63,089 nucleotides of DNA from Thiomicrospira sp. (GTDB lineage: Bacteria; Pseudomonadota; Gammaproteobacteria; Thiomicrospirales; Thiomicrospiraceae), in the NCBI GenBank assembly GCA_030826915.1, contig JAUUDE010000030.1, positions 1 through 63,089 on the forward strand, written 5' to 3'. The translations under genes were made by a program, and so were the position numbers. Numbering within the stretch: the first letter of the stretch is position 1; each line of letters begins with the position of its first letter. The notes below the pieces were generated by a model. It did not search any database. It saw nothing but the letters and a program-made list of their open reading frames with translations, and was not told the DNA's origin. This document shows, piece after piece, positions 1 to 8,945 of this stretch.

Positions 1-117
1 AAAGATGTGGCTGAGTATATGAAATACTACAACTTGGAAAGACTTCATTCTGCTAATGGTGATATGTCACCAGTAGCGTATGAAAATTCTTTAAGAAAAG
101 TGTCCTGTGGGAGTTGA
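1..117 (+). CDS. IS3-family transposase OrfB, C-terminal fragment (partial)
   Basis: The frame is open from base 1 to TGA at 115-117 and gives 38 residues. The NLERLHSANGDMSP segment matches the conserved end of the rve integrase core in IS3-family OrfB proteins, just after the catalytic glutamate region. The 5' part is outside the window, so it cannot be judged whether the transposase is intact. Confidence 0.75.
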   Translation, partial: KDVAEYMKYYNLERLHSANGDMSPVAYENSLRKVSCGS

Positions 118-120
118 CCA
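1..120 (+). mobile_element. Right end of an IS3-family insertion sequence (cut by window edge)
   Basis: The first 117 bases encode the C-terminal end of an IS3-type OrfB (DDE) transposase, with the typical tail YYNLERLHSANGDMSPVAYE followed by a TGA stop. The stop overlaps TGTCCTGTGGGAGTTGACCA, which resembles a right terminal inverted repeat ending in CA, so the element probably ends at 120. The left end, the frameshift region and most of the transposase lie outside the window. The end assignment is inferred because the matching left repeat cannot be seen. Confidence 0.75.
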
Positions 121-372
121 GAACATGCAAAACAGATCGACAATAAAAAACACTCTCATGCGGCACATTTTCCATACGAAATTTTAGTATCAGGCGATGA
201 AGTGATTGCTTTAAATGGTAAATTCCGTATTGCTATTAACTGGCCAAATTTGTCGATGATGGGGTCAGGAAGTTTTATGAGTATTTCTGGTGCGCCTGAT
301 GCAATAGAAGAAGCATTAGAAGCAGTCGCGAAGAATAAAAAATTAGAAAGTAATTCAGATGATTTAATGTAA
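121..372 (+). pseudogene. C-terminal remnant of an unknown gene interrupted by the IS
   Basis: Directly after the IS end an 83-codon frame runs to TAA at 370-372 (EHAKQIDNKKHSHAAHFPYE near the start, SFMSISGAPDAIEEALEAVA later). It has no ribosome binding site or sensible start at its 5' end and is followed by an intrinsic terminator, as a real gene 3' end would be. The simplest reading is a gene decapitated by insertion of the adjacent element. I do not recognise the family. The composition looks like a soluble cytoplasmic protein. Confidence 0.55.
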
Positions 373-398
373 AAATCACCGCGAATTTTAAATATTAA

Positions 399-426
399 AA
401 AGCACAGATTATTCTGTGTTTTTTCT
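399..426 (+). terminator. Intrinsic terminator of the truncated gene
   Basis: The stem CACAGA/TCTGTG with a TTAT loop is flanked by an A-run and followed by a T-rich run. It lies 30 bases after the stop of the remnant ORF and insulates htpG from upstream transcription. Confidence 0.7.
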
Positions 427-435
427 TTTTTAGGC

Positions 436-464
436 CTTGAAAAGGTTTTTTTTGACCCCATGTA
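436..464 (+). promoter_or_regulatory. Sigma-32 (heat-shock) promoter of htpG
   Basis: CTTGAAA at 436-442, a 13-base spacer and CCCCATGTA at 456-464 match the RpoH consensus (CTTGAAA, 13-15 bases, CCCCATnT) almost exactly. Transcription would start near 471, about 50 bases before the htpG ATG. This fits the known heat-shock control of htpG. Confidence 0.85.
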
Positions 465-519
465 TCAAGCACATTTAAATTAATAAAAACATTTAAAACC
501 CAAATTAGGAGATGTATTA

Positions 520-2415
520 ATGAGTGCAACAGAGACTCACGCGTTTCAAACCGAAGTGAATCAACTTTTAAAGTTAATGATTCATGCTTTATATTCAAAC
601 AAAGAAATTTTTGTAAGAGAGTTAGTTTCCAATGCTTCTGATGCTTTAGATAAGTTGCGTTTTGAAGCTGTTTCAAATGATGCTTTGACTGAAGGTGAAG
701 AAGAATTAGCGATTCAACTAGAATTTGATAAAAAAGCTCGCACCATCACCATTAGCGATAACGGTATTGGTATGACTCGTGACGAAGTCATTGCAAACAT
801 TGGTACGATTGCCAATTCAGGAACCAAAAAATTCTTAGAAAATATGACCGGTGATCAGGCTAAAGACTCTCACCTGATTGGTCAATTTGGTGTTGGTTTC
901 TATTCTTCTTTTATTGTTGCAGACAATGTTGAACTGGTCACTCGTAAGGCGGGTACGCCTGCTTCTGAAGGAACTAAATGGGTTTCTGAAGGTGAAGGCG
1001 AATTTACGTTAGAAACCGTTGAAAAAGCGCAAAAGGGTACACAGATTACGTTGCACCTAAAAGAAGATATGGACGAATTCCTTGAAGAAGCGCGTTTAAA
1101 AACGATTATTACAACTTATTCTGACCATATTAACTTCCCAATTAAAATGGAAAAATTTGAATGGGATGAAGAAGCGAAAGAATCAAAACCAACTGGTGAA
1201 TTTGAGCAGGTAAACAAAGCCACAGCGATTTGGACACAGTCCAAATCAGAACTTACCGACGAAGATTACAACAACTTCTATCAAACGATTTCACATGACT
1301 TTAATGAGCCTTTAGCACACATTCATAACCGTGTGGAAGGGACATTGGAATATACCTCGTTACTCTATATTCCTAAGCAAGCTCCGTTTGACTTATATGA
1401 TCGTGAACGTCGTTATGGCCTTAAATTATATGTTAAGCGTGTATTCATTATGGATGATGCAGAACACCTAATGCCAACATACCTACGTTTTGTACGAGGT
1501 GTGATTGACTCTGCTGACTTACCGCTAAACGTGTCTCGTGAAATTCTACAAAGCAACAAAGTGGTAGATAAAATCCGTGCGGCTTCGGTTAAGCGTGTTT
1601 TAGACCAATTAGCTAAACTAGCTAAAGCGGAAGAACAAGAAGAGTACAACACTTTCTGGGATCAGTTTGGTCAAGTTATGAAAGAGGGTGTGGTTGAAGA
1701 CTTTGCTAACAAAGACAAAATTGCTAAGTTATTACGCTTTGCTTCAACCCATGGCGAAGGTTCTGCTGAGCAACGTGTTTCTTTAGAAAACTATGTTGAT
1801 CGTATGCAAGAAGGTCAAGAAGCCATTTACTATATTGTGGCTGATACGCATGCTGCGGCTAAAGGTAGCCCACACTTAGAAATGTTCCGTAAAAAAGGCA
1901 TTGAAGTGTTGTTGATGTCAGATCGTATTGATGAATGGTTAGTTTCTCACTTAACAGAATTTGATAGTAAACCATTAAAGTCAATTACCTCTGCGGACTT
2001 GAAAGAGTTTGATGATGAAGAAGAAAAAGATTTATCTGAAGATGAGAAACAAGCGCGTGAAGCATTGACAGAAAAAGTGAAAAAAGCCATCGAAGATAAG
2101 GTTTCAGACGTACGTATTACACACCGCTTGACCGATTCTCCAGCTTGTGTGGTGAGTGCAGAAGGTGATATGTCTGCGCACATGGCTCGTATGATGGAAC
2201 AAATGGGACAAGCCATTCCAAAACAAAACCCAGTTTTAGAGCTTAACCCAGACCACGTTTTAGTGAAAAAGCTAGAAGCGTTAGATGATGACACTAAGTT
2301 AACCGAATGGTCTCTGTTCTTATTAGAACAAGCACAGTTGGCGGAAGGGGATCAGCTAGAAGAGCCAGCAGCTTTCATTAAACGTATGAATACGTTATTA
2401 AGTGAAGCGGTATAA
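520..2415 (+). CDS. htpG: Chaperone HtpG (Hsp90 family)
   Basis: This is a cytoplasmic ATP-dependent Hsp90-type chaperone that remodels client proteins under heat stress. At 631 residues it has the usual family length. The N-terminal GHKL ATPase is clear: [15 protein letters not shown] holds the catalytic Glu and ATP-coordinating Asn, DNGIGMT is the ATP-lid motif, and [11 protein letters not shown] is the glycine-rich loop. The middle domain carries the usual [12 protein letters not shown], and the C-terminal dimerisation domain is present. The ATG follows an AGGAG ribosome site. The gene stands alone behind its own sigma-32 promoter and ends at a strong terminator, so it is probably monocistronic. 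Confidence 0.97.
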
Positions 2416-2473
2416 ATAGAATTTCGTTTTCAATCTATTTAGCTTTAAAACGATTTAGTTTAAAACTTCACGT

Positions 2474-2511
2474 AAAACCCAATCTACCAGGCCAGGTAGG
2501 TTGGGTTTTTT
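2474..2511 (+). terminator. Intrinsic terminator of htpG with an AGGCC loop
   Basis: AAAACCCAATCTACC pairs with GGTAGGTTGGGTTTT (one mismatch) and is followed by a T-run. The apex reads ACCAGGCCAGGT, one base away from the ACCAGGCCTGGT palindrome repeated elsewhere in this window. Confidence 0.85.
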
Positions 2512-2669
2512 GTTATCTAAAAGCATAAATAAACATTATTTTCAGATACTTATAGGTAATTTATGGCACAATATCGCCAATTTAAAAGCGTGGATATTAT
2601 TTATAATTTTCATGCTAAAACAGTGCTAGTTTTGAACTGTTCTCATGCTCTATACATAAGGAAAAGATT

Positions 2670-4271
2670 TTGATTTCAACATCCAATATCACCATGCAGT
2701 TTGGTGAAAAACCCCTATTTGAAGATATCTCTGTAAAGTTCGGTGATGGAAAACGTTACGGCCTGATTGGTGCAAATGGTTGCGGTAAATCAACCTTTAT
2801 GAAAATTCTAGGGGGTGATTTAGAGCCAACGTCTGGTGTAGTGAGTATCGATGAAAATGAGCGTGTTGGTAAGCTAAAACAGGACCAATTTGCCTATGAA
2901 GAGTTTAGTGTTGTCGACACTGTGATTATGGGCCAGCCTGAACTTTGGGAAGTGAAACGTGAACGTGACCGAATTTACGGTTTGCCAGAAATGAGTGAAG
3001 AAGAGGGGATGCTGGTAGCCGATTTAGAAGTTAAGTTTGGAGAGATGGATGGGTATACAGCCGAATCTCGTGCCGGTGAATTATTGCTTGGCTTAGAAAT
3101 CCCAGTAGAACAGCACTACGGACCAATGAGTGAAGTGGCACCTGGTTGGAAATTGCGTGTATTATTAGCGCAAGCTCTGTTCTCTGACCCAGATATTCTG
3201 TTACTAGATGAGCCGACTAACAACTTGGATATTAATACCATTCGTTGGTTAGAAAATATTCTAAATGAACGTAAAAGTACCATGATTATTATCTCCCATG
3301 ATAGACATTTCCTGAATAGTGTTTGTACACACATGGCGGATTTAGATTACGGTGAACTTCGTTTGTATCCTGGTAACTATGATGAATATATGACGGCATC
3401 GACCATGGCGCGCGAACAGCTTTTGGCAGATAACGCCAAAAAGCAAGCACAAATTGCCGAGCTTAAAGGCTTTGTTAGCCGTTTCTCAGCTAATGCATCT
3501 AAAGCAAAGCAGGCCACTTCTCGTGCTAAATTAATTGATAAAATCGAACTTGCTGAAGTTAAAGCATCAAGTCGTGTTAATCCATTTATCCGTTTTGAAC
3601 AAGACAAAAAACTGTTCCGTTTAGCGTTAGAAATTGAAAAACTTTCTAAAACGTACGATAACGAGGGTGAGCCGAATGAAGTGTTTAAAGACTTGAACTT
3701 AATGTTAGAAGTTGAAGAGCGTCTTGCGGTACTTGGAGCGAATGGTGTTGGTAAAACCACTCTACTAAAATGTTTGGTGGGGGATGAAAATCCAACTTCC
3801 GGTACCGTTAAATGGTCTGAAAACGTTAAGATTGGCTATTATGCACAGGATCATGCGCATGAGTTCGAAGAAGATCTATCTTTAATTGACTGGATGGGGC
3901 AGTGGAAACAAGAGGGCGATGATGAACAAGCCTTACGTGCTGTGTTGGGTCGCCTATTGTTCTCACAAAAAGACATTGATAAGTCGGTTAAGGTGTTATC
4001 TGGTGGTGAACAAGGGCGTATGTTATTTGGTAAGTTAATGCTGCAAAAACCTAACGTACTGATTATGGATGAACCTACCAACCACTTGGATATGGAGTCC
4101 ATCGAATCGCTCAACTTAGCAATGGAAAACTTCCCAGGCACAATCATTTTTGTATCGCATGACCGCGAATTTGTTTCGTCCATTGCCACTCGTCTATTAA
4201 TCTTGTCAGAAAATGGCATTGAAGATTTCCGTGGTGATTATGAATCTTATTTACAGGCGCAAGATATGTAA
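2670..4271 (+). CDS. ybiT: ABC-F family ATPase YbiT
   Basis: A cytoplasmic ABC-F protein with two ATPase domains and no membrane part; members act on the ribosome. At 533 residues it matches YbiT closely in length and in the region [18 protein letters not shown]. Domain 1 has Walker [10 protein letters not shown] and Walker [14 protein letters not shown] charged linker follows at about residues 240-310, then domain 2 with [18 protein letters not shown] and [12 protein letters not shown]. The start is TTG at 2670, set by AAGGA at 2658-2662 and by alignment with the family N-terminus. The gene has its own terminator, so it is probably monocistronic. YbiT is preferred over EttA or Uup because of the APGWKLR signature; its client remains uncertain. 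Confidence 0.88.
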   Translation: MISTSNITMQFGEKPLFEDISVKFGDGKRYGLIGANGCGKSTFMKILGGDLEPTSGVVSIDENERVGKLKQDQFAYEEFSVVDTVIMGQPELWEVKRERDRIYGLPEMSEEEGMLVADLEVKFGEMDGYTAESRAGELLLGLEIPVEQHYGPMSEVAPGWKLRVLLAQALFSDPDILLLDEPTNNLDINTIRWLENILNERKSTMIIISHDRHFLNSVCTHMADLDYGELRLYPGNYDEYMTASTMAREQLLADNAKKQAQIAELKGFVSRFSANASKAKQATSRAKLIDKIELAEVKASSRVNPFIRFEQDKKLFRLALEIEKLSKTYDNEGEPNEVFKDLNLMLEVEERLAVLGANGVGKTTLLKCLVGDENPTSGTVKWSENVKIGYYAQDHAHEFEEDLSLIDWMGQWKQEGDDEQALRAVLGRLLFSQKDIDKSVKVLSGGEQGRMLFGKLMLQKPNVLIMDEPTNHLDMESIESLNLAMENFPGTIIFVSHDREFVSSIATRLLILSENGIEDFRGDYESYLQAQDM

Positions 4272-4300
4272 TTGTTCATCAATATTTTTTGCGTAAATCG

Positions 4301-4345
4301 AAAGCCCATCACTTTAATCTAAAATTGAAGTGGTGGGCTTTTTTG
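4301..4345 (+). terminator. Intrinsic terminator after ybiT
   Basis: AAAGCCCATCACTT pairs with AAGTGGTGGGCTTT around a short AT loop and is followed by a T-run. Confidence 0.85.
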
Positions 4346-4413
4346 TATTTTGCGCTTGCACTGCTTTTACTTGCTAAAATGAATCCATAGAACTCAAGGT
4401 TTAGGTACGACAC

Positions 4414-5199
4414 ATGAAAATGAATTTTGTATTAAGTCAGTTCAGCCCTGTTTGGCAAGATACATCGGCGAGTTTGCAAAAATTTCAAAATCAGGTTTCT
4501 GAGCTCTCTTTTAAACAAGAAGCTGTTTTTGTTTTGCCTGAACTGTTTCATGCTGGGTTTTCTATGCAACCACAGTTCTTTGCCGAATTTATCGAGGGCG
4601 AAGTCAGTCAATACCTAGCAGACCTGGCTAAACAGTATTCCATCAATATTGTGGCTGGGGTTGCTCAACGTACAGTTTCTTCAAATTGTGAAGGTAAGAA
4701 AAACCGTTTCTTTAATACCGCGCTCGCTTTTGACTCTTCTGGAGATCAAGTTGGCCGCTATGTTAAGCAAAGATTGTTTCGTTTTACCAATGAACATAAC
4801 AGCTATATAGAGGGATTTAAGTCAGAAATGATTGAAATATCAGGCGAGCCGTTTGCTTTATTTATTTGTTACGATTTACGTTTTCCTGAGTTATTTAGAG
4901 AAGTTGCCAAACAGGTTAAGGGGTTCATTGTCATAGCCAATTGGCCTGAGTCTCGACAAGAACATTGGCAAAGCTTGCTTAAAGCCAGAGCTATTGAAAA
5001 CCAATGTTTTGTCATCGGTGTTAATCGAGTCGGGCTGGATGAAAACGGCTTGAACTATATTGGCGGTTCTAGTGTTATCTCTCCGTTAGGCGAAGTACTT
5101 GTTCAAGCAGACGCTAATCAACAAATCGTGTCCACTGAGATTGATTTACAACAGGTTTCGGATGTACGTAACCAATATCCGTTTTTAGAGGATATGTAA
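4414..5199 (+). CDS. Nitrilase-family amidohydrolase (YafV/omega-amidase-like)
   Basis: A 261-residue carbon-nitrogen hydrolase. The catalytic triad is visible: Glu in VLPELFHAGFSM, Lys in YVKQRLFRF and Cys in FICYDLRFPELFRE. These sequences and the short length resemble YafV-type omega-amidases, which hydrolyse alpha-ketoglutaramate or alpha-ketosuccinamate produced by glutamine and asparagine transamination. Substrate is inferred from this resemblance only. The gene is cytoplasmic (no signal peptide) and probably transcribed alone, since the preceding gene has a terminator and the next gene is on the opposite strand. A CAGGCCTG palindrome lies seven bases after the stop. Confidence 0.8.
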   Translation: MKMNFVLSQFSPVWQDTSASLQKFQNQVSELSFKQEAVFVLPELFHAGFSMQPQFFAEFIEGEVSQYLADLAKQYSINIVAGVAQRTVSSNCEGKKNRFFNTALAFDSSGDQVGRYVKQRLFRFTNEHNSYIEGFKSEMIEISGEPFALFICYDLRFPELFREVAKQVKGFIVIANWPESRQEHWQSLLKARAIENQCFVIGVNRVGLDENGLNYIGGSSVISPLGEVLVQADANQQIVSTEIDLQQVSDVRNQYPFLEDM

Positions 5200-5206
5200 T
5201 AAAGCG

Positions 5207-5218
5207 ACCAGGCCTGGT
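5207..5218. repeat. Iterated palindrome ACCAGGCCTGGT, intergenic copy
   Basis: A perfect 12-base palindrome seven bases after the amidase stop codon. It is one of eight full-length copies in the window. Here the palindrome does not extend beyond the 12-mer and there is no T-run, so it is not a standard terminator. Confidence 0.8.
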
Positions 5219-5640
5219 GGTTTGGTAAGTGAAAAGTTTTAGCTAAACCTTACATTGTACGAAAGTTGAGAAGCCTTTGAGTTTAATGACTTCGCCTTGA
5301 TATTTTTTATCAGGCTTCCCGTTACTATTTTTACTTGCATAAAAATAGTAACCACAAAAAGGGCACCCCGCTCCATAAATGGGCAAGTTCTAAGCTGTTC
5401 ACTCACAATCTCGCAACTTGCTGAGCAAGCTCAGTTTCGAACAGTCGAGATGGCTTAATCGTTCTTTACGCTAAGAACCTTGCACCATTTATTCCAAGGG
5501 GGAACTTGGGCGTTTGCTGAAGCATTTACACAAACACAAAGTTCAATAACAGACTTGTTTCCCAGATGACATTCAAAAAACAAAACAGTTTATTTTTATG
5601 TAGCATCAGGTTAAAACTAATTTTTCACAGCTCAAGGTGA
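5219..5640. other. Gene-free region with a hairpin; possible degenerate dispersed repeat
   Basis: No credible ORF spans these 420 bases. GTTACTATTTTTA (5321-5333) and its exact complement (5340-5352) form a 13-bp stem with a 6-base loop. The following ACCACAAAAAGGGCACCCCG resembles, from memory, a palindrome-plus-GC-rich segment found as dispersed intergenic repeats in many gammaproteobacteria. A mixed-composition stretch (5370-5500) with short inverted repeats such as CTTGCTGAGCAAG follows. The family assignment is a recollection and was not searched. Confidence 0.4.
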
Positions 5641-6168
5641 CTATTCAGGAATCTGTTTAGGATTGTTTAGGGCTTTTAGCGCATTGTTGATAGATTGCTT
5701 AAGGTAGTAATGATAATAATCATAAGCGCCTGATAGTAACTGGTCTGTAATGACTTCGCCTTCGCCATTGACAAAAATGACCACGGGTAAACTGGTTAAG
5801 TTGTACAAACTTTTAAATTCAAGATTGGGTGTGGCATCACCATAGAAATCAACGGTGGTTTGGTCGTCGTTGACATGGATTTCTGTCATATACACATAAC
5901 CATCAAGCTGACCTGAAAACAGCGCCGGTAAAATGGCTTCATCCTTTAATTTCTCGGTCGATTTTAAACCTTTAGAGTCAAATAAAATGGCAATCGGAAG
6001 GTTCTCTTTTAAAGCCTTTTGACCCAGTTCCTGTAAATTTGTCGCAATAGGAAGCACATTTGAATCGCTATGAGCTGTTTGGCTAAATAATATAGAAGTG
6101 ACCAGGCCTGCTACTAAAGCAAGAGAGGTAAAGTAATTAGAGTCGATTTTATATTGATTTTGGCGCAT
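5641..6168 (-). CDS. Exported thioredoxin-fold protein without a CXXC motif
   Basis: 175 residues with a hydrophobic signal segment (about residues 13-33, ending SQTAHSDS), so probably periplasmic. The remainder has thioredoxin-fold signs: PIAILFDSKG as the central strand and LTSLPVVIFVNGEGEVI, which contains the cis-proline and following strand. The normal CXXC position reads DSKGLKS and the protein has no cysteine, so it cannot act as a disulfide oxidoreductase. It resembles SoxW/DsbE-like proteins of sulfur-oxidising bacteria only in general shape. It lies 52 bases after msrA on the same strand and may share its transcript. Its role is unknown. Confidence 0.6.
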   Translation of the reverse strand: MRQNQYKIDSNYFTSLALVAGLVTSILFSQTAHSDSNVLPIATNLQELGQKALKENLPIAILFDSKGLKSTEKLKDEAILPALFSGQLDGYVYMTEIHVNDDQTTVDFYGDATPNLEFKSLYNLTSLPVVIFVNGEGEVITDQLLSGAYDYYHYYLKQSINNALKALNNPKQIPE

Positions 6169-6220
6169 TTTTTAAATCCCTTTAGGCTAACGACTTAAGT
6201 GTTTATTGTTAACTTAATGG

Positions 6221-6736
6221 CTATTTTGTAGCGGATGATTCTGTAGAGGGTAGAATCCAGTCCGCTCTTGGATAGTGACAGGTGTAACCATTTGGAATTC
6301 GTTGTAAATAGTCTTGGTGTACGTCTTCAGCTTGCCAAAAATCACCAGCAGGTTCAAGCTCGGTTACCACTGCAGCAGGCCAAAGCCCCGAAGCATTGAC
6401 ATCTTTAATAACTTGTTCGGCGGTTTCTTTTTGTTGTTCGGAGAGATAATAAATCGCAGAACGATAAGAAGTACCGATATCATTGCCTTGTCGATTTTTT
6501 GTGCTAGGGTCATGAATTTGAAAAAACAACGCTAAAATGCCTCTATAAGTGACGACATTATTATCAAATATCACTTCAATCGCTTCTGCATGGTTGCCAT
6601 GATTTTGATAGGTTGCATGCTCAATATCACCACCGGTATAGCCAACTCGAGTAGAAATAACGCCTGCTTTTTTACGAAATAACTCCTGCATTCCCCAAAA
6701 ACAACCACCCGCTAAAATTGCCGTTTCATTCGCCAT
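6221..6736 (-). CDS. msrA: Peptide methionine sulfoxide reductase MsrA
   Basis: Reduces methionine-S-sulfoxide in proteins, with electrons normally from thioredoxin. The 171-residue protein begins with the diagnostic [12 protein letters not shown] (catalytic Cys) and [12 protein letters not shown]. It then has [21 protein letters not shown], and its C-terminal region [11 protein letters not shown] holds a likely resolving cysteine. No signal peptide is present, so it should be cytoplasmic. It sits between the DUF1415 gene and the exported thioredoxin-fold gene on the minus strand, in a run with a redox and proteostasis flavour (cnoX-like, cytochrome b561). Confidence 0.95.
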   Translation of the reverse strand: MANETAILAGGCFWGMQELFRKKAGVISTRVGYTGGDIEHATYQNHGNHAEAIEVIFDNNVVTYRGILALFFQIHDPSTKNRQGNDIGTSYRSAIYYLSEQQKETAEQVIKDVNASGLWPAAVVTELEPAGDFWQAEDVHQDYLQRIPNGYTCHYPRADWILPSTESSATK

Positions 6737-6859
6737 ATCAAGTTTCCTTGTCCAAAACCGTGTTCTTCATAATAGGTGCAGAACAATCATTAAAAATACT
6801 GAAAATCAGAATAACATCAAAAAGCAATAAAAGGCAATTTAAGCTTAGTAAAAAGCTGG

Positions 6860-6867
6860 CAGGCCTG
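6860..6867. repeat. CAGGCCTG palindrome after the DUF1415 gene
   Basis: An 8-base palindrome ending one base beyond the DUF1415 stop codon on the minus strand, within the 132-base gap to msrA. The flanks are not complementary here. Confidence 0.7.
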
Positions 6868-6868
6868 G

Positions 6869-7423
6869 TTACTTCTTAAAGGTATGAGCAAACAAGCTTA
6901 TTTTCTGTTCTAAGGTCAGATTGCTTACTGTTTCAATATTGTTTTCAGGAATTTGTTCAGGGTGAGGGTAGTGGGCAATGGCCTTTTCAAGACTCTCTTC
7001 TCGCAGTAGGTGCAAGATTGGGTAGGGGGCTCGGTTGGTTAGGTTTTCGGCGTCTTCTGGTTCTGTGCCAGCAAACTGATAGTTTGGATGGAAGGTCGCT
7101 ACCTGAAAAATACCTTGCCATTCATTGTCTTCAATTAACGCATCTACGTACTCTAAAAAATCGTTGTAATCGTAAAAATCATCTAGCATATTTGGCACAA
7201 TCACGAGTGTGGTTTCTATGCTTTCTGCCTTGGTTTCGGCTAACAATATCAATTCATTTTGCAGGTCTTCAAGTAAGCAGGCCTGGGTATTACATTGTGA
7301 AACGGTAAAACGTATCTGCTTTTGTTGGTATGGACGAGAGGCAAAAGGGCACAGGTTTAAGCCAATTACCACCTTGTCTAACCACTGATTAACTTCGTTT
7401 AGAATGTGTTGTTTGTTAGACAT
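6869..7423 (-). CDS. DUF1415 family protein
   Basis: 184 residues. The N-terminal VIGLNLCPFASRPY and the later VATFHPNYQFAGTEPEDAENLTNRAPYPILHLLRE are the hallmark segments of DUF1415, a cytoplasmic proteobacterial family of unknown function. The conserved Cys, His and Asp/Glu residues could suggest metal binding or catalysis, but this is speculation. It is 55 bases downstream of the DUF5718-like gene and likely in the same transcript. An internal CAGGCCTG is at 7278-7285. Confidence 0.85.
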   Translation of the reverse strand: MSNKQHILNEVNQWLDKVVIGLNLCPFASRPYQQKQIRFTVSQCNTQACLLEDLQNELILLAETKAESIETTLVIVPNMLDDFYDYNDFLEYVDALIEDNEWQGIFQVATFHPNYQFAGTEPEDAENLTNRAPYPILHLLREESLEKAIAHYPHPEQIPENNIETVSNLTLEQKISLFAHTFKK

Positions 7424-7478
7424 AGTTTTAGACTCGTTTAATGGCTAGGAAGTGCTGACTAATTAGCACTTTCCTGGG

Positions 7479-8333
7479 TTAGATGATTTTTTGGTGCAGA
7501 ACAGAGCTGTTAACTAGTTCATCAAGCTCACCCATTAAATGAGCCTGAACTTGGCTGGCACTGTTTTGTGAAGCATCGTAAAGATAGATGGACAACTCAT
7601 CACCCGGTTTTAAAAATACTTTTTCACCAAATTCTGTATAGGTGGTTGCCCCTAAACTAATCATGATTTGTGGTGGTAAATTGGCTTCTTGTAAAATCTG
7701 ATGTAGGTTTTCTAATGGGCCAAAATCTTGTTGATTATTGAGTTTGTCAATCATCCAAGTCTTCAGTTCTTCATGAAAGTAAGAGTAAGTTAATACGGAA
7801 CTGTCTTGCCCGTATGCGTGGTACTCGCCATCGCGTTTTAAAAATGAAGCAATGCGAAAGACATCTAATTCTGAATCGGCTTTAAAACTGTTCAGCTCAA
7901 TAAAGTCAGTTGAGATACCCTTGGTGGCAGGCCCCCAGTTTTTCTTTTCGCTGATTTTTTTAGCACCGGGTTTACGAATCGAGCAATCGTTAAAAGCGGC
8001 AAAAGCTTTGGGTTGAATATCCGTTACTTGCCCGTCTTGATAGGTGACATTAAACAATACACAAACTTCAGGTTCGGCTTGTAAATGCGCGTTTTCAGCC
8101 AAATCTTGAGGGTAACGAATTTCTGTTGAAGAGAGAGGGAATTCGCCTACTTGTGCTTTTGAATTTGGCACATAGTATGGAAAAATGCCTTTAGGTGCAT
8201 TCGCTTTTTCGGTTTTTACATTGACAAAATCGGGTGTTTCACCGGCTTGTTCTAAGTGGCCAGCAAAGTTGCCTGCTACGCCAAATCCAGCTACTTTTTT
8301 TAAATCATTTTGGTTAATTGCAATTTGAGTCAT
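7479..8333 (-). CDS. DUF5718-like protein, possible fumarylacetoacetase-type fold
   Basis: 284 residues with no signal peptide. The N-terminus VAGFGVAGNFAGHLEQAGE is what I recall as characteristic of DUF5718. The C-terminal half (ISLGATTYTEFGEKVFLKPGDELSIYLYD) resembles the end of fumarylacetoacetate hydrolase-like proteins, but I cannot verify the metal-binding residues. Its start codon overlaps the stop of the cytochrome b561 gene (TAATG), which points to translational coupling and hence a functional link with that gene. Function is unknown. Confidence 0.6.
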   Translation of the reverse strand: MTQIAINQNDLKKVAGFGVAGNFAGHLEQAGETPDFVNVKTEKANAPKGIFPYYVPNSKAQVGEFPLSSTEIRYPQDLAENAHLQAEPEVCVLFNVTYQDGQVTDIQPKAFAAFNDCSIRKPGAKKISEKKNWGPATKGISTDFIELNSFKADSELDVFRIASFLKRDGEYHAYGQDSSVLTYSYFHEELKTWMIDKLNNQQDFGPLENLHQILQEANLPPQIMISLGATTYTEFGEKVFLKPGDELSIYLYDASQNSASQVQAHLMGELDELVNSSVLHQKII

Positions 8334-8905
8334 TATTTATCTTCTGTTGTGTGTTCTGCAGTTGCTTTATTTTTGCCCATCATTCTAAGTAGAGTGGCAT
8401 CTTTATAAACTATATGATGTTTCAGCGCACCCGCAATATGTAGTAGAACAATAGCAATCAATAAAGTCCCTGCAGTTCCGTGAATTTCTTCTGCAATTTC
8501 ATGAATGGTTTCATTTTCACCGACAATATTCGGTAGTGTGAATAGGGTAAAGAATGAGACATCATGCCCACCAGAGTTAGACATAATCCAACCAGAAATT
8601 GGCATCAGAATCATGGCCAAATATAAAATGCCTTTTACTGCATGACCAAGAATATGTTCAAATTTGTTTTTAGATAGCTGTTCGGGATTTGGACTAATTT
8701 TTAACCAAACCAATCGCAACATCATCAACATAAAAAGCCCAATACCTAATGATTTATGTAAATCATAAAGTTCAAATTTTTCTGGACTTTTTGGAAGCTC
8801 ATGCATGTACATACCTAATGCAATTAAGCCAATAAACAGAAAAGCCGAAAGCCAGTGATTGGCACGAGAAACCAATCCGTAATTGAGTTCAGTATTTTTT
8901 AACAT
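8333..8905 (-). CDS. Cytochrome b561 family protein
   Basis: A 190-residue inner-membrane di-haem b-type cytochrome with four transmembrane helices (for example LSAFLFIGLIALGMYM, LGIGLFMLMMLRLVW, ILYLAMILMPISGWIM and AGTLLIAIVLLHIAGAL). Likely haem-ligating histidines are in SRANHWLSA, DLHKSLGIG, EIHGTAG and LLHIAGALKHH. Members of the bacterial YodB/CybB group oxidise quinol, and some transfer electrons to superoxide. The substrate here is not known. It is 40 bases after the CnoX-like gene and overlaps the DUF5718-like gene by one base. Confidence 0.88.
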   Translation of the reverse strand: MLKNTELNYGLVSRANHWLSAFLFIGLIALGMYMHELPKSPEKFELYDLHKSLGIGLFMLMMLRLVWLKISPNPEQLSKNKFEHILGHAVKGILYLAMILMPISGWIMSNSGGHDVSFFTLFTLPNIVGENETIHEIAEEIHGTAGTLLIAIVLLHIAGALKHHIVYKDATLLRMMGKNKATAEHTTEDK

Positions 8906-8945
8906 GTTATAAATCCTATAATGTGCTGTTTAACAATAACGCTTT

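Noticed and set aside
395-676. Minus-strand ORFs at 156-461 and 395-676
   Set aside because: They run through the heat-shock promoter and the htpG start on the opposite strand, have no ribosome sites and no recognisable domain.
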